Shown piece by piece: positions 40,661-51,227 of a stretch of DNA of 64,000 nucleotides. Source of the DNA: Lachnoanaerobaculum umeaense (GTDB lineage Bacteria > Bacillota > Clostridia > Lachnospirales > Lachnospiraceae); contig NZ_CP032364.1 in the NCBI RefSeq assembly GCF_003589745.1, positions 1,116,001-1,180,000 of the forward strand, given 5' to 3'. The stretch's first letter is position 1. Each line of letters opens with the position of its first letter. Below the pieces are notes generated by a model, which made no database searches, was not told where the DNA came from, and saw nothing but the letters and a program-made list of their open reading frames with translations. The position numbers and the translations under genes were made by a program.

Positions 40661-41219
40661 GGGTGAGCTTAGAAAGTTATTACTTGATAAGAGAAATTCA
40701 CTATCAAGAGATGAAGTCTTATCTGCAAGTGAGAGCATAATAAGAGAGATAGATACTTTAATAAAGAGAAATAAAAGTATTGTACTTCTAGGATTTATGC
40801 CGCTTGGAAATGAGATAGATCTAAGACCTTTATATGAAAGGATACTTTCCGGATTTTATAAGAATGAGTTTGATATTAATATTACATTGGGCTTACCAAG
40901 AGTATGCGGTAAGGAAATGAGATTTTTCAAGGTGGACTCACTTGATAATCTGGAAAAGTCGAAGTTTGGTATAATGGAACCAAGACTTTGTAGTGAAGAG
41001 ATCATTGCAAAAAATGCTCATGTAATGGTTCCTCTTATAGGAGTTGATAAAGATAAGAGAAGGCTTGGCTTTGGCGGCGGATTTTATGATAAATATTTTG
41101 GAAAACATAGAGATAATACATTGTATGGCTTGGTTTATGATTTTCAGATGAATATTGATTTTGAAGTAAATGAATATGATATTGCAATGGATCATATATT
41201 TATGGCAAAAGTTGGATAA
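40653..41219 (+). CDS. 5-formyltetrahydrofolate cyclo-ligase family protein
   Basis: This is a 188-residue protein. N-terminal K-G-E-L-R-K-L-L-L-D-K-R is the usual R-x-x-x-L-x-x-R-x-x-L start; G-F-M-P-L-G-N-E-I-D, G-I-M-E-P-R and the signature L-G-F-G-G-G-F-Y-D-K-Y follow. It converts 5-formyl-THF to 5,10-methenyl-THF with ATP. The ATG at 40653 has GGAAAG before it and overlaps the DUF896 stop. An upstream in-frame GTG (40629) lacks a ribosome binding site. Confidence 0.9.
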   Translation: MNKGELRKLLLDKRNSLSRDEVLSASESIIREIDTLIKRNKSIVLLGFMPLGNEIDLRPLYERILSGFYKNEFDINITLGLPRVCGKEMRFFKVDSLDNLEKSKFGIMEPRLCSEEIIAKNAHVMVPLIGVDKDKRRLGFGGGFYDKYFGKHRDNTLYGLVYDFQMNIDFEVNEYDIAMDHIFMAKVG

Positions 41220-41273
41220 GTTATCGGGAGATTGTGTGACTTATTCTAACTCAAAGATATTAGAAAGAGGATT

Positions 41274-42701
41274 ATGGAGAATTTAATACCTAATGAAGAA
41301 CCGTTAAGACAGGAATATTTCATGTCTGAGGTCAATGATATAATACATGCAAAGGCAATGGATAGGGGAGTATATCCAACTTATAAGGTGGTGACCTTCG
41401 GTTGTCAGATGAATGCGAGAGATTCGGAGAAGCTTTCAGGAATACTTACAGGAATCGGGTATATGGAAGCTGAGAATGAGGAGGATGCAGACCTTGTACT
41501 TTTTAATACATGTACTGTAAGAGAGAATGCAAATGACAGACTCTATGGTAGAGTGGGACAGCTCAAAAAAAGCAAGGAAAAAAATCCTGATATGATAATC
41601 GGTATTTGCGGATGTATGATGCAGGAAGCGGAAGAGGTTGAAAAGATCAAAAAATCTTACAGACATGTAGATCTTGTTTTTGGAACCCACAATATATATA
41701 AACTTGCAGAGATACTTTTTGAGCATCTTACAACTAAAAAGCAGGTTGTAAATGTTATGGAAAGCGCTGAGATGATTGTGGAGAAACTTCCGAATAAGAG
41801 AGAGTTTGCCTTTAAATCAGGTGTAAATATCACATTTGGTTGTAATAATTTTTGCAGTTATTGCATAGTGCCATATGTAAGAGGTAGAGAAAGATCAAGA
41901 AAGCCTGAGGAGATAATAGATGAGATCAAGAGCCTTGTAGCTGATGGTGTAAAGGAAATCATGCTTCTTGGACAAAATGTAAACTCATATGGCAGAGGAC
42001 TGGAAGAAGAGATAAGCTTTGCGACATTATTAGATAGAATTGCACAGATAGACGGTTTGGAGCGACTAAGATTTATGACACCTCATCCTAAGGATCTTTC
42101 AGATGAAGTCATAGAGGTGATGAAGAATAATAAAAAGATTTGCAAACATTTACATCTGCCGCTGCAGTCGGGAAGCTCCGATATTCTTAAAAAAATGAAT
42201 CGAGTATATACTAAAGAGGGTTATCTTGACTTGGTAAGAAGAATAAAGGCGGCTATTCCGGATATTTCACTTACAACAGATATTATAGTGGGATTCCCTG
42301 GAGAAACTGAGGAAGATTTCCTTGATACTTTAGATGTGGTAAAAGAGGTTAGATATGACTCTGCATTTACATTTATTTATTCAAAGCGTTCAGGAACACC
42401 TGCTGCAAAGATGGAGGATCAGATAGATCCTAAGGTTATAAAGGACAGATTTGACAGACTTTTAAAAACTGTGCAGGATATTGCGGCGGAAAATACAAAG
42501 AAAAATGAAGGAAAATGTATGCCTGTTTTGGTAGAGGGCAAGAATGATCATCTGGAGGGTTATCTTAGCGGAAAGCTTGAGAATAACTTAACGGTACATT
42601 TCAAAGGTCAAGAAAGACTTATAGGCGAAATAGTGGATGTTATCTTGGATGAAGCAAAGGGATTCTACTATATGGGACATATAAAAACAAGTGAGGCATA
42701 A
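41274..42701 (+). CDS. miaB: tRNA-2-methylthio-N6-dimethylallyladenosine synthase MiaB
   Basis: This is a 475-residue radical-SAM methylthiotransferase. The N-terminal UPF0004 domain holds the auxiliary cluster cysteines (F-G-C-Q-M-N, F-N-T-C-T-V-R, G-I-C-G-C-M). Radical-SAM C-N-N-F-C-S-Y-C (Cys190, Cys194, Cys197) comes next, then a C-terminal TRAM domain. It thiomethylates i6A37 in tRNA. The substrate of its reaction is made by miaA five kilobases downstream, with mutS and mutL between, a common Clostridia arrangement. GAAAGAGG lies 3 bases before ATG. Confidence 0.95.
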   Translation: MENLIPNEEPLRQEYFMSEVNDIIHAKAMDRGVYPTYKVVTFGCQMNARDSEKLSGILTGIGYMEAENEEDADLVLFNTCTVRENANDRLYGRVGQLKKSKEKNPDMIIGICGCMMQEAEEVEKIKKSYRHVDLVFGTHNIYKLAEILFEHLTTKKQVVNVMESAEMIVEKLPNKREFAFKSGVNITFGCNNFCSYCIVPYVRGRERSRKPEEIIDEIKSLVADGVKEIMLLGQNVNSYGRGLEEEISFATLLDRIAQIDGLERLRFMTPHPKDLSDEVIEVMKNNKKICKHLHLPLQSGSSDILKKMNRVYTKEGYLDLVRRIKAAIPDISLTTDIIVGFPGETEEDFLDTLDVVKEVRYDSAFTFIYSKRSGTPAAKMEDQIDPKVIKDRFDRLLKTVQDIAAENTKKNEGKCMPVLVEGKNDHLEGYLSGKLENNLTVHFKGQERLIGEIVDVILDEAKGFYYMGHIKTSEA

Positions 42702-45350
42702 ATGGCACTATCTCCTATGATGTCAAAATATCTGGAGACTAAGAAAGAGTATCCGGATTGTATACTTTTTTATCGTCTGGGCGATTTTTATGAAATGTTT
42801 TTTGAGGATGCTACTGAAGTGGCAAGGGAGCTTGAACTTACCCTTACAGGTAAGGATTGTGGACTTGAAGAGAGAGCACCTATGTGTGGTGTGCCATATC
42901 ATGCTGCTGAAACTTATATAAACAGACTTGTACAAAACGGTCATAAGGTTGCTATTGCGGAGCAGATGGAAGATCCTAAGCTTGCAAAGGGACTTGTAAA
43001 AAGGGAAGTTGTTAGAATTGTTACTCCGGGTACTATCACAAGTACCGGAGTATTAGCTGATGATAAAAATAATTATATTATTTCTATTTTCTACATTGAT
43101 GAGAGATTTGGACTGGCAATATGTGATATTTCAACCGGTGATTTCTTTGTTACAGAGCTGGTTTCTATAAGAGAACTCTTTGATGAGATACAAAAATACC
43201 AACCCACAGAAATCATATGCAATCATGCATTTGAGATCAGCGGTATTTCACTTGAGGAACTAAAGAAAAAATATAATATTACAATAACATCACTTGATAA
43301 TACATATTTCAGTGAGAAAAACAGTATAGATATATTAAAAAGGCATTTTGCAGTTTCAAGTATTGAAGCACTGGGGCTGTCCGAGTTTTTGGATGCGACC
43401 ATATCATCAGGAGCAATGCTTAGATATTTATATGAGATGCAAAAGAGCTCCTGTGCACAGATAGTAGGAATAAGTGCATATAAAAATGGGGATTATATGA
43501 TAGTGGATACAAGCTCAAGAAGAAATCTTGAGTTGGTGGAAACTATGAGAGAGAAAAAGAAAAACGGCTCACTTTTGGGTGTACTTGATAAGACAAATAC
43601 AGCTATGGGTGCCAGAATGTTAAGAGGCTTTTTGGAGCAGCCGCTTGTAAATAAAGAAAGAATAATAAACAGGCAGGAAGCCGTGGCGGAACTCTTTGAC
43701 AGATATATTGACAGGGAAGAGCTTAGAGAATATTTAAATCCGATTTATGATTTGGAAAGACTGATGTCAAGAGTTGTAACAAAGAATGCCAATACCAGAG
43801 ATCTTCTATCATTATCTGCTTCTATGAAGATGATAAGTCCGATAAAAGAGGTTTTAAAAACTTTCGAGTCTGAAGAGATCAAAAAGACAAATAATAATCT
43901 CGACAGGCTTCACGATATAATCGACATAATAGATAGGGCTATAAATGAAGACAGTCCACTTTCACTAAAAGAAGGCAATATTATAAATACCGGATATAAT
44001 AGTGAGATAGATAAGCTTAGGCAGGCAAAAACCGAGGGTAAGAATTGGCTGGCTTCTTTGGAGTCTGAAGAAAAAGAGAAAACAGGAATAAAGAATCTTA
44101 AAGTAAAGTTCAATAAGGTATTCGGATATTATTTTGAGGTGACCAATTCGTTCAAAGATATGGTGCCGGATTATTTTATAAGAAAGCAGACTCTTACCAA
44201 TGCAGAAAGATATACCACAGATAAGCTTAAAGATTTGGAAAATATAATACTTGGGGCTGAGGATAAGCTAAATAGCTTGGAGTATGAAGTTTTTGTTGAA
44301 ATCAGAGATGAGATTGCAAAGAATGTAAATAGAATACAATCAAGTGCCAAGGCGGTTGCTTATATAGATGCCATATGTTCATTGGCCACAGTGGCTTATA
44401 ACAATAACTATGTAAAACCTGAAATAAATACTACAGGCATTATTGACATAAGGGATGGCAGGCATCCGGTAGTTGAGACAATGCTAAATGATGATTCGTT
44501 TATTGCAAATGATACATATCTTGATCAGAATAAGAAAAGAATGTCTATTATTACCGGACCGAATATGGCGGGTAAATCAACTTATATGAGACAGACAGCT
44601 CTTATTTGTATGATGGCTCAAATAGGAAGTTTTGTACCGGCAAAACAGGCAAACCTTTGCGTTTGTGACAGAATTTTTACCAGAGTGGGTGCTTCGGATG
44701 ACCTTGCAAGCGGTCAGTCAACCTTTATGGTGGAAATGACTGAGGTTGCAAATATTCTTAGAAATGCCACAAGAAATTCTTTGGTTATTTTAGATGAGAT
44801 AGGAAGAGGTACATCTACTTTTGACGGTCTTGCTATTGCCTGGGCAGTGGTAGAGCATATTTCAAATATAAAGCTGATAGGTGCAAAAACTCTTTTTGCA
44901 ACACATTATCATGAGCTTTCAGAACTTGAGGGTACACTTCCGGGTGTAAATAATTACTGTATTTCAGTAAAGGAAAACGGTGATAATATAGTATTTCTTA
45001 GAAAGATAATCACAGGTGGTGCGGATAAGAGCTATGGTATACAGGTAGCAAAACTTGCCGGAGTGCCTGACAGTGTAACAAACAGAGCAAAGGAGCTTAT
45101 AGAGGAGCTTTCAAGCGCTGATATTGCGACCAGAGCCAGAGAGATTGCAGAAGCCACACCGGCGGTTTCAAAGAGAAAACCTGTAAAGAAGATGAGTGAA
45201 GTGGAGGCGGGACAGCTTTCACTATTTGATGCAATAAATAATGATACGATTATTAAGGAAATTTCAGAAATTGATATTACTTCAATGACTCCTATGGATG
45301 CCTTGAACACATTGTATGCTTTGCAGAATAAGATAAAGAACAGGATATAA
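42702..45350 (+). CDS. mutS: DNA mismatch repair protein MutS
   Basis: The protein has 882 residues, standard for MutS1. The mismatch-recognition domain starts M-S-K-Y-L-E-T-K-K-E-Y-P-D, with the F-Y-E-M-F phenylalanine-glutamate wedge near residues 30-34. The ATPase domain has Walker A G-P-N-M-A-G-K-S-T (about 619-627) and I-L-D-E-I-G-R-G-T-S-T. C-terminal Q-L-S-L-F-D-A is a probable beta-clamp motif. The ATG directly follows the miaB stop. With mutL 4 bases downstream it forms the repair pair. Confidence 0.97.
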   Translation: MALSPMMSKYLETKKEYPDCILFYRLGDFYEMFFEDATEVARELELTLTGKDCGLEERAPMCGVPYHAAETYINRLVQNGHKVAIAEQMEDPKLAKGLVKREVVRIVTPGTITSTGVLADDKNNYIISIFYIDERFGLAICDISTGDFFVTELVSIRELFDEIQKYQPTEIICNHAFEISGISLEELKKKYNITITSLDNTYFSEKNSIDILKRHFAVSSIEALGLSEFLDATISSGAMLRYLYEMQKSSCAQIVGISAYKNGDYMIVDTSSRRNLELVETMREKKKNGSLLGVLDKTNTAMGARMLRGFLEQPLVNKERIINRQEAVAELFDRYIDREELREYLNPIYDLERLMSRVVTKNANTRDLLSLSASMKMISPIKEVLKTFESEEIKKTNNNLDRLHDIIDIIDRAINEDSPLSLKEGNIINTGYNSEIDKLRQAKTEGKNWLASLESEEKEKTGIKNLKVKFNKVFGYYFEVTNSFKDMVPDYFIRKQTLTNAERYTTDKLKDLENIILGAEDKLNSLEYEVFVEIRDEIAKNVNRIQSSAKAVAYIDAICSLATVAYNNNYVKPEINTTGIIDIRDGRHPVVETMLNDDSFIANDTYLDQNKKRMSIITGPNMAGKSTYMRQTALICMMAQIGSFVPAKQANLCVCDRIFTRVGASDDLASGQSTFMVEMTEVANILRNATRNSLVILDEIGRGTSTFDGLAIAWAVVEHISNIKLIGAKTLFATHYHELSELEGTLPGVNNYCISVKENGDNIVFLRKIITGGADKSYGIQVAKLAGVPDSVTNRAKELIEELSSADIATRAREIAEATPAVSKRKPVKKMSEVEAGQLSLFDAINNDTIIKEISEIDITSMTPMDALNTLYALQNKIKNRI

Positions 45351-45354
45351 GTAT

Positions 45355-47340
45355 ATGATTAACATACTGGATAAGGAGACTATTGATAAGATTGCGGCAG
45401 GTGAGGTAGTTGAGAGACCTGCATCAATAGTAAAGGAACTTTTGGAAAACTCAATAGATGCGGGAAGTTCTTCCATTACAGTAGAGATAAAAAATGGTGG
45501 AATTGACCTGATAAGAATAACGGATAATGGCTGTGGAATTGATTCAAAAGAAGTAAAAACGGCCTTTTTAAGGCATGCCACCTCAAAAATAGTCAGTGAT
45601 AAAGATCTTATCTCTATAAAGAGTCTGGGATTTCGTGGTGAAGCACTTTCAAGTATTGCTGCGGTTTCAAGATGTGAGATAATCACAAAGACAAGAGATG
45701 AGCTTACAGGTGTTCGCTACTATATGGAAGGTGGTGTTGAGGTTGAATTTGAGGAAATCGGAGCACCGGATGGCACCAGTATAATTATCAGAGATATTTT
45801 TTATAATACTCCTGCCAGAAGAAAATTCTTGAAAACCTCATCTACGGAAGGGGCACATATAAGTGAGCTGGTAGAGAAGATGGCTATGTCAAATACAGAC
45901 ATTGCCTTTAAGTTTATATCAAATAATCAGGTGAAGCTACAGACAAATGGAAACGGAAATATGAAGGATATTATATATCAGCTCTATGGAAAGGAGATTT
46001 CCAAGGCATTATGTGCGGTTGATTACGAAAAAGATGGAGTAAAAATAAAAGGTGTTATTGCAAGACCTGAAGTTACAAGAAGTACCAGAAGCCTTGAAAA
46101 TATTTTTGTAAACGGAAGATATATAAAGGACAATATTATATCAAAGGCTATTGAAGACGGTTTTGGTGACAGGCTTATGCAACATCAGTATCCTTTCTGC
46201 GCACTAAGCTTTGATTTGGAGGGTGTGGATGTAAATGTCCATCCAAGAAAAATGGAAGTAAGATTCTCTGACGGAAATCATATCTACAATTGTACAAAAG
46301 AGGCTGTGGAGGAGATTTTTAAATTACAGAGCAGTATCAGAGAAGTACCTGTGGGTAAAGCTGCTGCCAATGAAAAGAAGGTGTTTACAAATACACCTGA
46401 GCCTTTTGAAAACAGAAGAAGGGATATTGAGTTACAAAAGCCTACAGATACTTCAAGTGATGAAATACAGTGGACTATTCCAAAGGAGAGTAATTACAAT
46501 CCACAAAATGATTATGCACTTTTAAAGGATGATATTTCAAGAGATTCATCTGATGAATCAAAATATTATAAGTGTTCTAATGCTTTGTACAGTTTAAATA
46601 ATAATATTGCAAGCTTGGTAGATGGCGAAAAAACTCCTGCAATGGACCGGGAACAGAAATTTTTGGATAATTCAAATGCTGTTAATAATATAGATATTGA
46701 AGAAGATCTCGTAGGTCAAAAAAATAAGGCATCACAGATTTCATTTTTTGATACCGAAGCAAAAAAGTACATAAAGGTAATCGGACAAGTTTTTGATACT
46801 TACTGGATAGTTCAGCTGGAAAATGAGATGTATATAATTGACCAGCATGCGGCACATGAAAAGGTGATGTATGAGAGACTTTTAAAGGAAAGTAAGGATA
46901 ATAAGATATCTGCACAGATGATAAATCCTCCTATTATAGTTACTTTGACTGATTTGGAGCAGGATGTTTTAATTAAGCATATGGACGAGTTTAAGGCTGC
47001 AGGATTTGATATAGAGGAGTTTGGAGGAAAAGAATATAAGATAAATTCGATTCCTAATATTTTTCCTTCAATACCAAAGGCTGAGCTTTTTAATGAAATG
47101 CTTGCAGACAGCACAAATTATGATATTATATCCCCGTCAGAGCTTATTTTGGCAAAGACGGCATCTATGGCTTGCAAGGCGGCTATAAAGGGAAATATGA
47201 GAATCTCTCTTATAGAGGCAAATGATCTTTTTGATGAGTTGCTTTCACTTGAAAATCCTTATAATTGCCCACATGGTAGACCAACTATAATAAAAATGAG
47301 TAAGCAAGAAATTGAAAAGAAATTTAAAAGGATAGTATGA
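45355..47340 (+). CDS. mutL: DNA mismatch repair endonuclease MutL
   Basis: This is a 661-residue protein with an N-terminal GHKL ATPase (E-N-S-I-D-A-G-S, D-N-G-C-G-I, S-L-G-F-R-G-E-A-L-S-S-I). A linker of about 120 polar residues (345-455) precedes the C-terminal dimerisation domain. That domain has the endonuclease motif D-Q-H-A-A-H-E-K-V-M-Y-E, so this MutL can nick DNA, as expected when no MutH exists. GATC-methylation-dependent repair is therefore not implied. Overlaps miaA by 4 bases. Confidence 0.96.
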   Translation: MINILDKETIDKIAAGEVVERPASIVKELLENSIDAGSSSITVEIKNGGIDLIRITDNGCGIDSKEVKTAFLRHATSKIVSDKDLISIKSLGFRGEALSSIAAVSRCEIITKTRDELTGVRYYMEGGVEVEFEEIGAPDGTSIIIRDIFYNTPARRKFLKTSSTEGAHISELVEKMAMSNTDIAFKFISNNQVKLQTNGNGNMKDIIYQLYGKEISKALCAVDYEKDGVKIKGVIARPEVTRSTRSLENIFVNGRYIKDNIISKAIEDGFGDRLMQHQYPFCALSFDLEGVDVNVHPRKMEVRFSDGNHIYNCTKEAVEEIFKLQSSIREVPVGKAAANEKKVFTNTPEPFENRRRDIELQKPTDTSSDEIQWTIPKESNYNPQNDYALLKDDISRDSSDESKYYKCSNALYSLNNNIASLVDGEKTPAMDREQKFLDNSNAVNNIDIEEDLVGQKNKASQISFFDTEAKKYIKVIGQVFDTYWIVQLENEMYIIDQHAAHEKVMYERLLKESKDNKISAQMINPPIIVTLTDLEQDVLIKHMDEFKAAGFDIEEFGGKEYKINSIPNIFPSIPKAELFNEMLADSTNYDIISPSELILAKTASMACKAAIKGNMRISLIEANDLFDELLSLENPYNCPHGRPTIIKMSKQEIEKKFKRIV

Positions 47341-48287
47341 CAAAGAATAAATTGATAATTCTTGCAGGACCTACTGCATCAGGTAAAACCTCAGTATCCA
47401 TTGAGTTGGCTAAAAGGCTTGGGGGAGAGATAATAAGCGCGGACTCCATGCAAGTATATAAAAATATGGATGTTGGAACTGCAAAAATATCAGTAGAAGA
47501 GATGCAGGGTGTAAAACATCATTTAATAGATGTGCTAGATCCAAAGGAAGATTTCAATATCGTAAAGTTTCAAAACATGGTAAAATGTTCTATAGAGAAA
47601 ATAGTAAAGAATGGACATATACCTATATTGGTTGGAGGAACAGGTTTCTATATACAATCTATTATTTATGATATTGATTTTAATAATGAGGATGATAACA
47701 GTTCTGTAAGAAAAAAGCTTGAAGAAGAATATGATACATTCGGTGCGGATTTTATGTATGAGAAACTAAAAAAAATTGACAGTGTTTCAGCACAAACCAT
47801 ACATAAAAATAACAAGAAGAGAATAATTCGTGCCATAGAGTACTTTTTGATAAATAATGAGCCTATCTCATCACATAATGAAGTTCAAAGAAAGAAAAAA
47901 TCGCCATATGATTACAGATTCTTTGTACTAAATCCTGCAAGAGATATTCTGTATGAAAGAATAAATAAAAGAGTAGATATTATGGTGGGAAACGGACTTG
48001 TTGATGAAGTTAAAAAGCTTAGAGAAATGGGACTGTCAATGGCAAATATTTCCATGCAGGGCATAGGGTATAAAGAGATAATTGAGTATCTGGACGGGGA
48101 GGTTTCTCTGGAAGCTGCTATAGAGAATATCAAGCAAAATACAAGGCATATGGCAAAAAGGCAGGTGACTTGGTTTAAGAGAGAAAAGGATGTAATTTAT
48201 GTGGATCCTTTCTCATTTGAGAGCAATGAAAAAATAGTTGATTATATGAGTGAGAAGATTAATACGGAAAGAATAGATAATGAGTGA
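47337..48287 (+). CDS. miaA: tRNA dimethylallyltransferase MiaA
   Basis: This is a 316-residue IPP transferase. The P-loop G-P-T-A-S-G-K-T-S is at residues 11-19, D-S-M-Q-V-Y-K-N-M-D-V-G-T-A-K and G-G-T-G-F-Y-I-Q follow, and R-Q-V-T-W-F-K-R is at the C-terminus. It adds dimethylallyl to A37 of tRNA, providing the substrate for MiaB. The ATG overlaps mutL stop (ATGA) and the next gene starts 8 bases before its own stop, so it is translationally coupled on both sides. Confidence 0.96.
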   Translation: MTKNKLIILAGPTASGKTSVSIELAKRLGGEIISADSMQVYKNMDVGTAKISVEEMQGVKHHLIDVLDPKEDFNIVKFQNMVKCSIEKIVKNGHIPILVGGTGFYIQSIIYDIDFNNEDDNSSVRKKLEEEYDTFGADFMYEKLKKIDSVSAQTIHKNNKKRIIRAIEYFLINNEPISSHNEVQRKKKSPYDYRFFVLNPARDILYERINKRVDIMVGNGLVDEVKKLREMGLSMANISMQGIGYKEIIEYLDGEVSLEAAIENIKQNTRHMAKRQVTWFKREKDVIYVDPFSFESNEKIVDYMSEKINTERIDNE

Positions 48288-49560
48288 TTTAAATAATATT
48301 TATGAGGAGTTTGGTATTTCAAAAAAAGTTATAGAATTGTCTGAAAAAGTATTAGACTCTTTGGAGGAAAGATTTCTTGAGATAGATAAGAATGCTGAGT
48401 TTAATCAGATGAAAGTACTTGCAGCAATGCAAAAACATAAGGTAAGCGATATACATTTTGCTGCTACTACCGGATATGGGTACAATGATTTGGGAAGAGA
48501 TGTATTGGAAGATGTATATGCTACAGCGTTTAAAGCTGAGGCCGCACTTGTAAGACCGCAATTGGTAAGCGGTACACATGCACTTCATATAGCACTTTCA
48601 GGGAATTTAAGACCCGGTGATGAACTTTTATCACCTGTAGGAAAGCCTTATGATACTTTGGAAGAGGTTATCGGTATAAGAGACTCAAGAGGATCTTTAA
48701 AAGAGTATGGTGTTAAGTATTCACAGGTGGATCTGCTTAGTGACGGATCATTTGACTTTGAAGGAATAAGAAAAGCTATAAATAAAAAAACAAAGCTTGT
48801 TACAATACAAAGATCAAAGGGCTATGCTACAAGAAAAACATTATCTGTGGAGCAGATAGGTGAACTTATAAAGTTTGTAAAATCAATAGATTCTAAGATC
48901 ATATGTATGGTAGACAACTGCTATGGTGAGTTTGTAGAGAGAATAGAGCCGATTGAAGTAGGTGCTGATATGATAGTAGGTTCTCTTATAAAAAATCCGG
49001 GAGGCGGATTGGCTCCTATAGGTGGATATATTGTTGGAACTAAGGAATGTGTGGACAATGCTTCGTATAGACTTTCGGCACCGGGACTTGGCAAAGAAAT
49101 AGGAGCAAGTCTTGGAATGAATACAAGCATGTTTCAAGGTTTTTTCCTTTCTCCTACAGTAGTTGCGGGGGCATTAAAGGGTGCTATATTTGCGGCAAAT
49201 CTTTATGAGAGTCTTGGATTTGATTGCCATCCAAATGCTACTGAGCCAAGATTTGATATTATTCAGGAAATAACTTTAAGAGATCCGAAGGCCTTATGTG
49301 CTTTCTGTGAAGGCATACAGGCGGCAGCTCCTGTAGATTCATATGTAAAGCCCGAACCTTGGGCAATGCCGGGTTATGACAGTGATGTGATAATGGCAGC
49401 CGGAGCTTTTGTGGGTGGTTCTTCAATAGAGCTTAGTGCAGATGGACCAATGAAAGAGCCATATTCAGTATTTTTCCAGGGAGGCCTTACATGGTACCAC
49501 GCAAAACTTGGAATAATGCTGTCACTACAGAAGATATATGATGCAGGACTATTGCACTAA
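48280..49560 (+). CDS. Aluminium resistance / methionine gamma-lyase family PLP protein
   Basis: This is a 426-residue PLP-dependent protein of the YnbB family. G-Y-G-Y-N-D-L-G, S-G-T-H-A-L-H-I-A-L and the PLP-lysine region V-G-S-L-I-K-N-P-G-G-G-L are visible. Named 'aluminum resistance protein' by history; the fold is cystathionine-type lyase, so amino-acid beta/gamma elimination is the likely chemistry, not proven. It conventionally follows miaA in Clostridia, as here, overlapping it by 8 bases. Confidence 0.88.
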   Translation: MSDLNNIYEEFGISKKVIELSEKVLDSLEERFLEIDKNAEFNQMKVLAAMQKHKVSDIHFAATTGYGYNDLGRDVLEDVYATAFKAEAALVRPQLVSGTHALHIALSGNLRPGDELLSPVGKPYDTLEEVIGIRDSRGSLKEYGVKYSQVDLLSDGSFDFEGIRKAINKKTKLVTIQRSKGYATRKTLSVEQIGELIKFVKSIDSKIICMVDNCYGEFVERIEPIEVGADMIVGSLIKNPGGGLAPIGGYIVGTKECVDNASYRLSAPGLGKEIGASLGMNTSMFQGFFLSPTVVAGALKGAIFAANLYESLGFDCHPNATEPRFDIIQEITLRDPKALCAFCEGIQAAAPVDSYVKPEPWAMPGYDSDVIMAAGAFVGGSSIELSADGPMKEPYSVFFQGGLTWYHAKLGIMLSLQKIYDAGLLH

Positions 49561-49707
49561 ACGTTACATGGATTGTAAAATTAAAAGCCTATACTAAATT
49601 AGTTTAAGTGCAATATTTTGGAAGCTTTACAAAATATTAATTAATTACTTTTATATTTTGTGATAAAATAAAAATGCCTTTCATGCTTGGAGAGTGGAAA
49701 GGGATTT

Positions 49708-50397
49708 ATGGGAAAAATAAAGGAATTACCAATTGAACAAAGACCATATGACAGAGCGCTGGAGTATGGAGTGGAATCGCTTACAGATGTGGAACTTTTG
49801 GCAGTGCTTCTTAGAACCGGCACAAAGGATGTCAATGTAGTAAATCTTGCATACAATATTCTGGAGGGTAATGGTGAAGGCTTTGGAATACATAGTATTT
49901 TTCACCATAATATCGACAAATTGATGGCAATCAAGGGAGTGGGTAGGGTAAAAGCTGTACAGATACTTGCACTTGGAGAATTTTGCAAAAGAGCTTGGGA
50001 GAGAAAAAATACAAGAAACAGAATTTCTTTTTCTTCACCTGACGTGGTTGCAAATTACTATAAGGAGAGTATTAGACACTTGGAAGTTGAGGAACTTAGA
50101 ATTATATTCCTTGACACAAGGCAGAGACCTATTTCAGATATGGTAATTTCTGTTGGAACAGTTAATGCATCTTTGGTTTCTGTTAGAGAGATTTTAATAG
50201 AAAGTTTAAAGCATTTAGCGGTAAACGTTATTTTGCTGCACAATCATCCAAGTGGTGATCCGTCACCAAGTAAAGCAGATATAGATATAACAAAGGATAT
50301 TAATAAAGCGTTAGATAGTATAGGAATAATGCTTGTTGACCATATAGTCATAGGTGATAATTGCTATTACAGCTTTAAGGAACAGGGGATTATTTGA
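49708..50397 (+). CDS. radC: RadC family (JAB-domain) protein
   Basis: ATG 49708 is used, GGAAAGG being about 4 bases upstream; a TTG at 49687 is the alternative. The product has 229 residues. An N-terminal helix-hairpin-helix domain (L-M-A-I-K-G-V-G-R-V-K-A) is followed by the JAB1/MPN metal motif H-N-H-P-S-G-D-P-S-P-S and the family end D-H-I-V-I-G. The biochemical role is unknown; the old link to recombinational repair is doubtful. It neighbours mreC, as is usual in Firmicutes. Confidence 0.92.
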   Translation: MGKIKELPIEQRPYDRALEYGVESLTDVELLAVLLRTGTKDVNVVNLAYNILEGNGEGFGIHSIFHHNIDKLMAIKGVGRVKAVQILALGEFCKRAWERKNTRNRISFSSPDVVANYYKESIRHLEVEELRIIFLDTRQRPISDMVISVGTVNASLVSVREILIESLKHLAVNVILLHNHPSGDPSPSKADIDITKDINKALDSIGIMLVDHIVIGDNCYYSFKEQGII

Positions 50398-51227
50398 TGG
50401 AATCTAGAAACCGACTTGTACTGATAATTTTAAGTATAATTAGTATCATTCTTATTGGAATAACTTCATTTAATGATTCTATTATCTCGCCTTTGCGGCA
50501 GGCAGTGGGAATCGTTTTATTACCGGTACAATCAGGGGTAAATACGGCCGGCAGGGCAATATATAATGGTATAGAAGAACAAAGAAAAATACATAGTGCA
50601 ATAAGTGAGAACATTGAGCTAAATAAAAAAATAGATGAGCTTACACAGGAAAACACAAAACTGATGGCAGACAATGGAGAACTTGCCAGACTTAGAGAAC
50701 TATATAAACTTGATGAAAGTTATTCAGACTATGAGAAGGTAGGAGCCAGAGTAGTGGCAAAGGACAGTACGAAATGGTTTTCGACATTTACAATAGACAA
50801 AGGCAGTGAAGATGGTATAGCTGTAGATATGAATGTTATAGGATATGGTGGGCTAATAGGAATAGTGACTGATGTTGGCAAAAATTATGCAAACGTTCGT
50901 TCTATTATAGATGATATTTCCAGAGTAAGTGCCATGTCACTTAGAACAGGTTCTCTTTGTAGAGTTGATGGTAATCTTGAATTATATAATGATGGAAGAC
51001 TTATTTTAAAGGATGTAAAGTCTGATGCGGATATTTCAGAGGGTGATATGATAGTTACATCAAATGTTTCTACAAAGTATTTGCCGAATATCTTAATAGG
51101 CTATGCCAGAGATTTAAAGGATGATTCTTCAAGACTTACAAAGAGCGGATATATCATACCTATAGTGAATTTTGATACTATATCAGAGGTATTAGTAATA
51201 ACCAAGCTAAAGGAAGTGAGCGATTAA
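50397..51227 (+). CDS. mreC: Rod shape-determining protein MreC
   Basis: ATG 50397 overlaps the last base of the radC stop. The product has 276 residues: an N-terminal membrane helix (about 6-24), a coiled coil (N-K-K-I-D-E-L-T-Q-E-N-T-K-L, about 80-105) and a beta-barrel domain with the G-x-G-G-L-I-G-I-V motif. It organises the elongasome outside the membrane together with MreD, PBP2 and RodA encoded just downstream. MreB is not in the window. Confidence 0.94.
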   Translation: MESRNRLVLIILSIISIILIGITSFNDSIISPLRQAVGIVLLPVQSGVNTAGRAIYNGIEEQRKIHSAISENIELNKKIDELTQENTKLMADNGELARLRELYKLDESYSDYEKVGARVVAKDSTKWFSTFTIDKGSEDGIAVDMNVIGYGGLIGIVTDVGKNYANVRSIIDDISRVSAMSLRTGSLCRVDGNLELYNDGRLILKDVKSDADISEGDMIVTSNVSTKYLPNILIGYARDLKDDSSRLTKSGYIIPIVNFDTISEVLVITKLKEVSD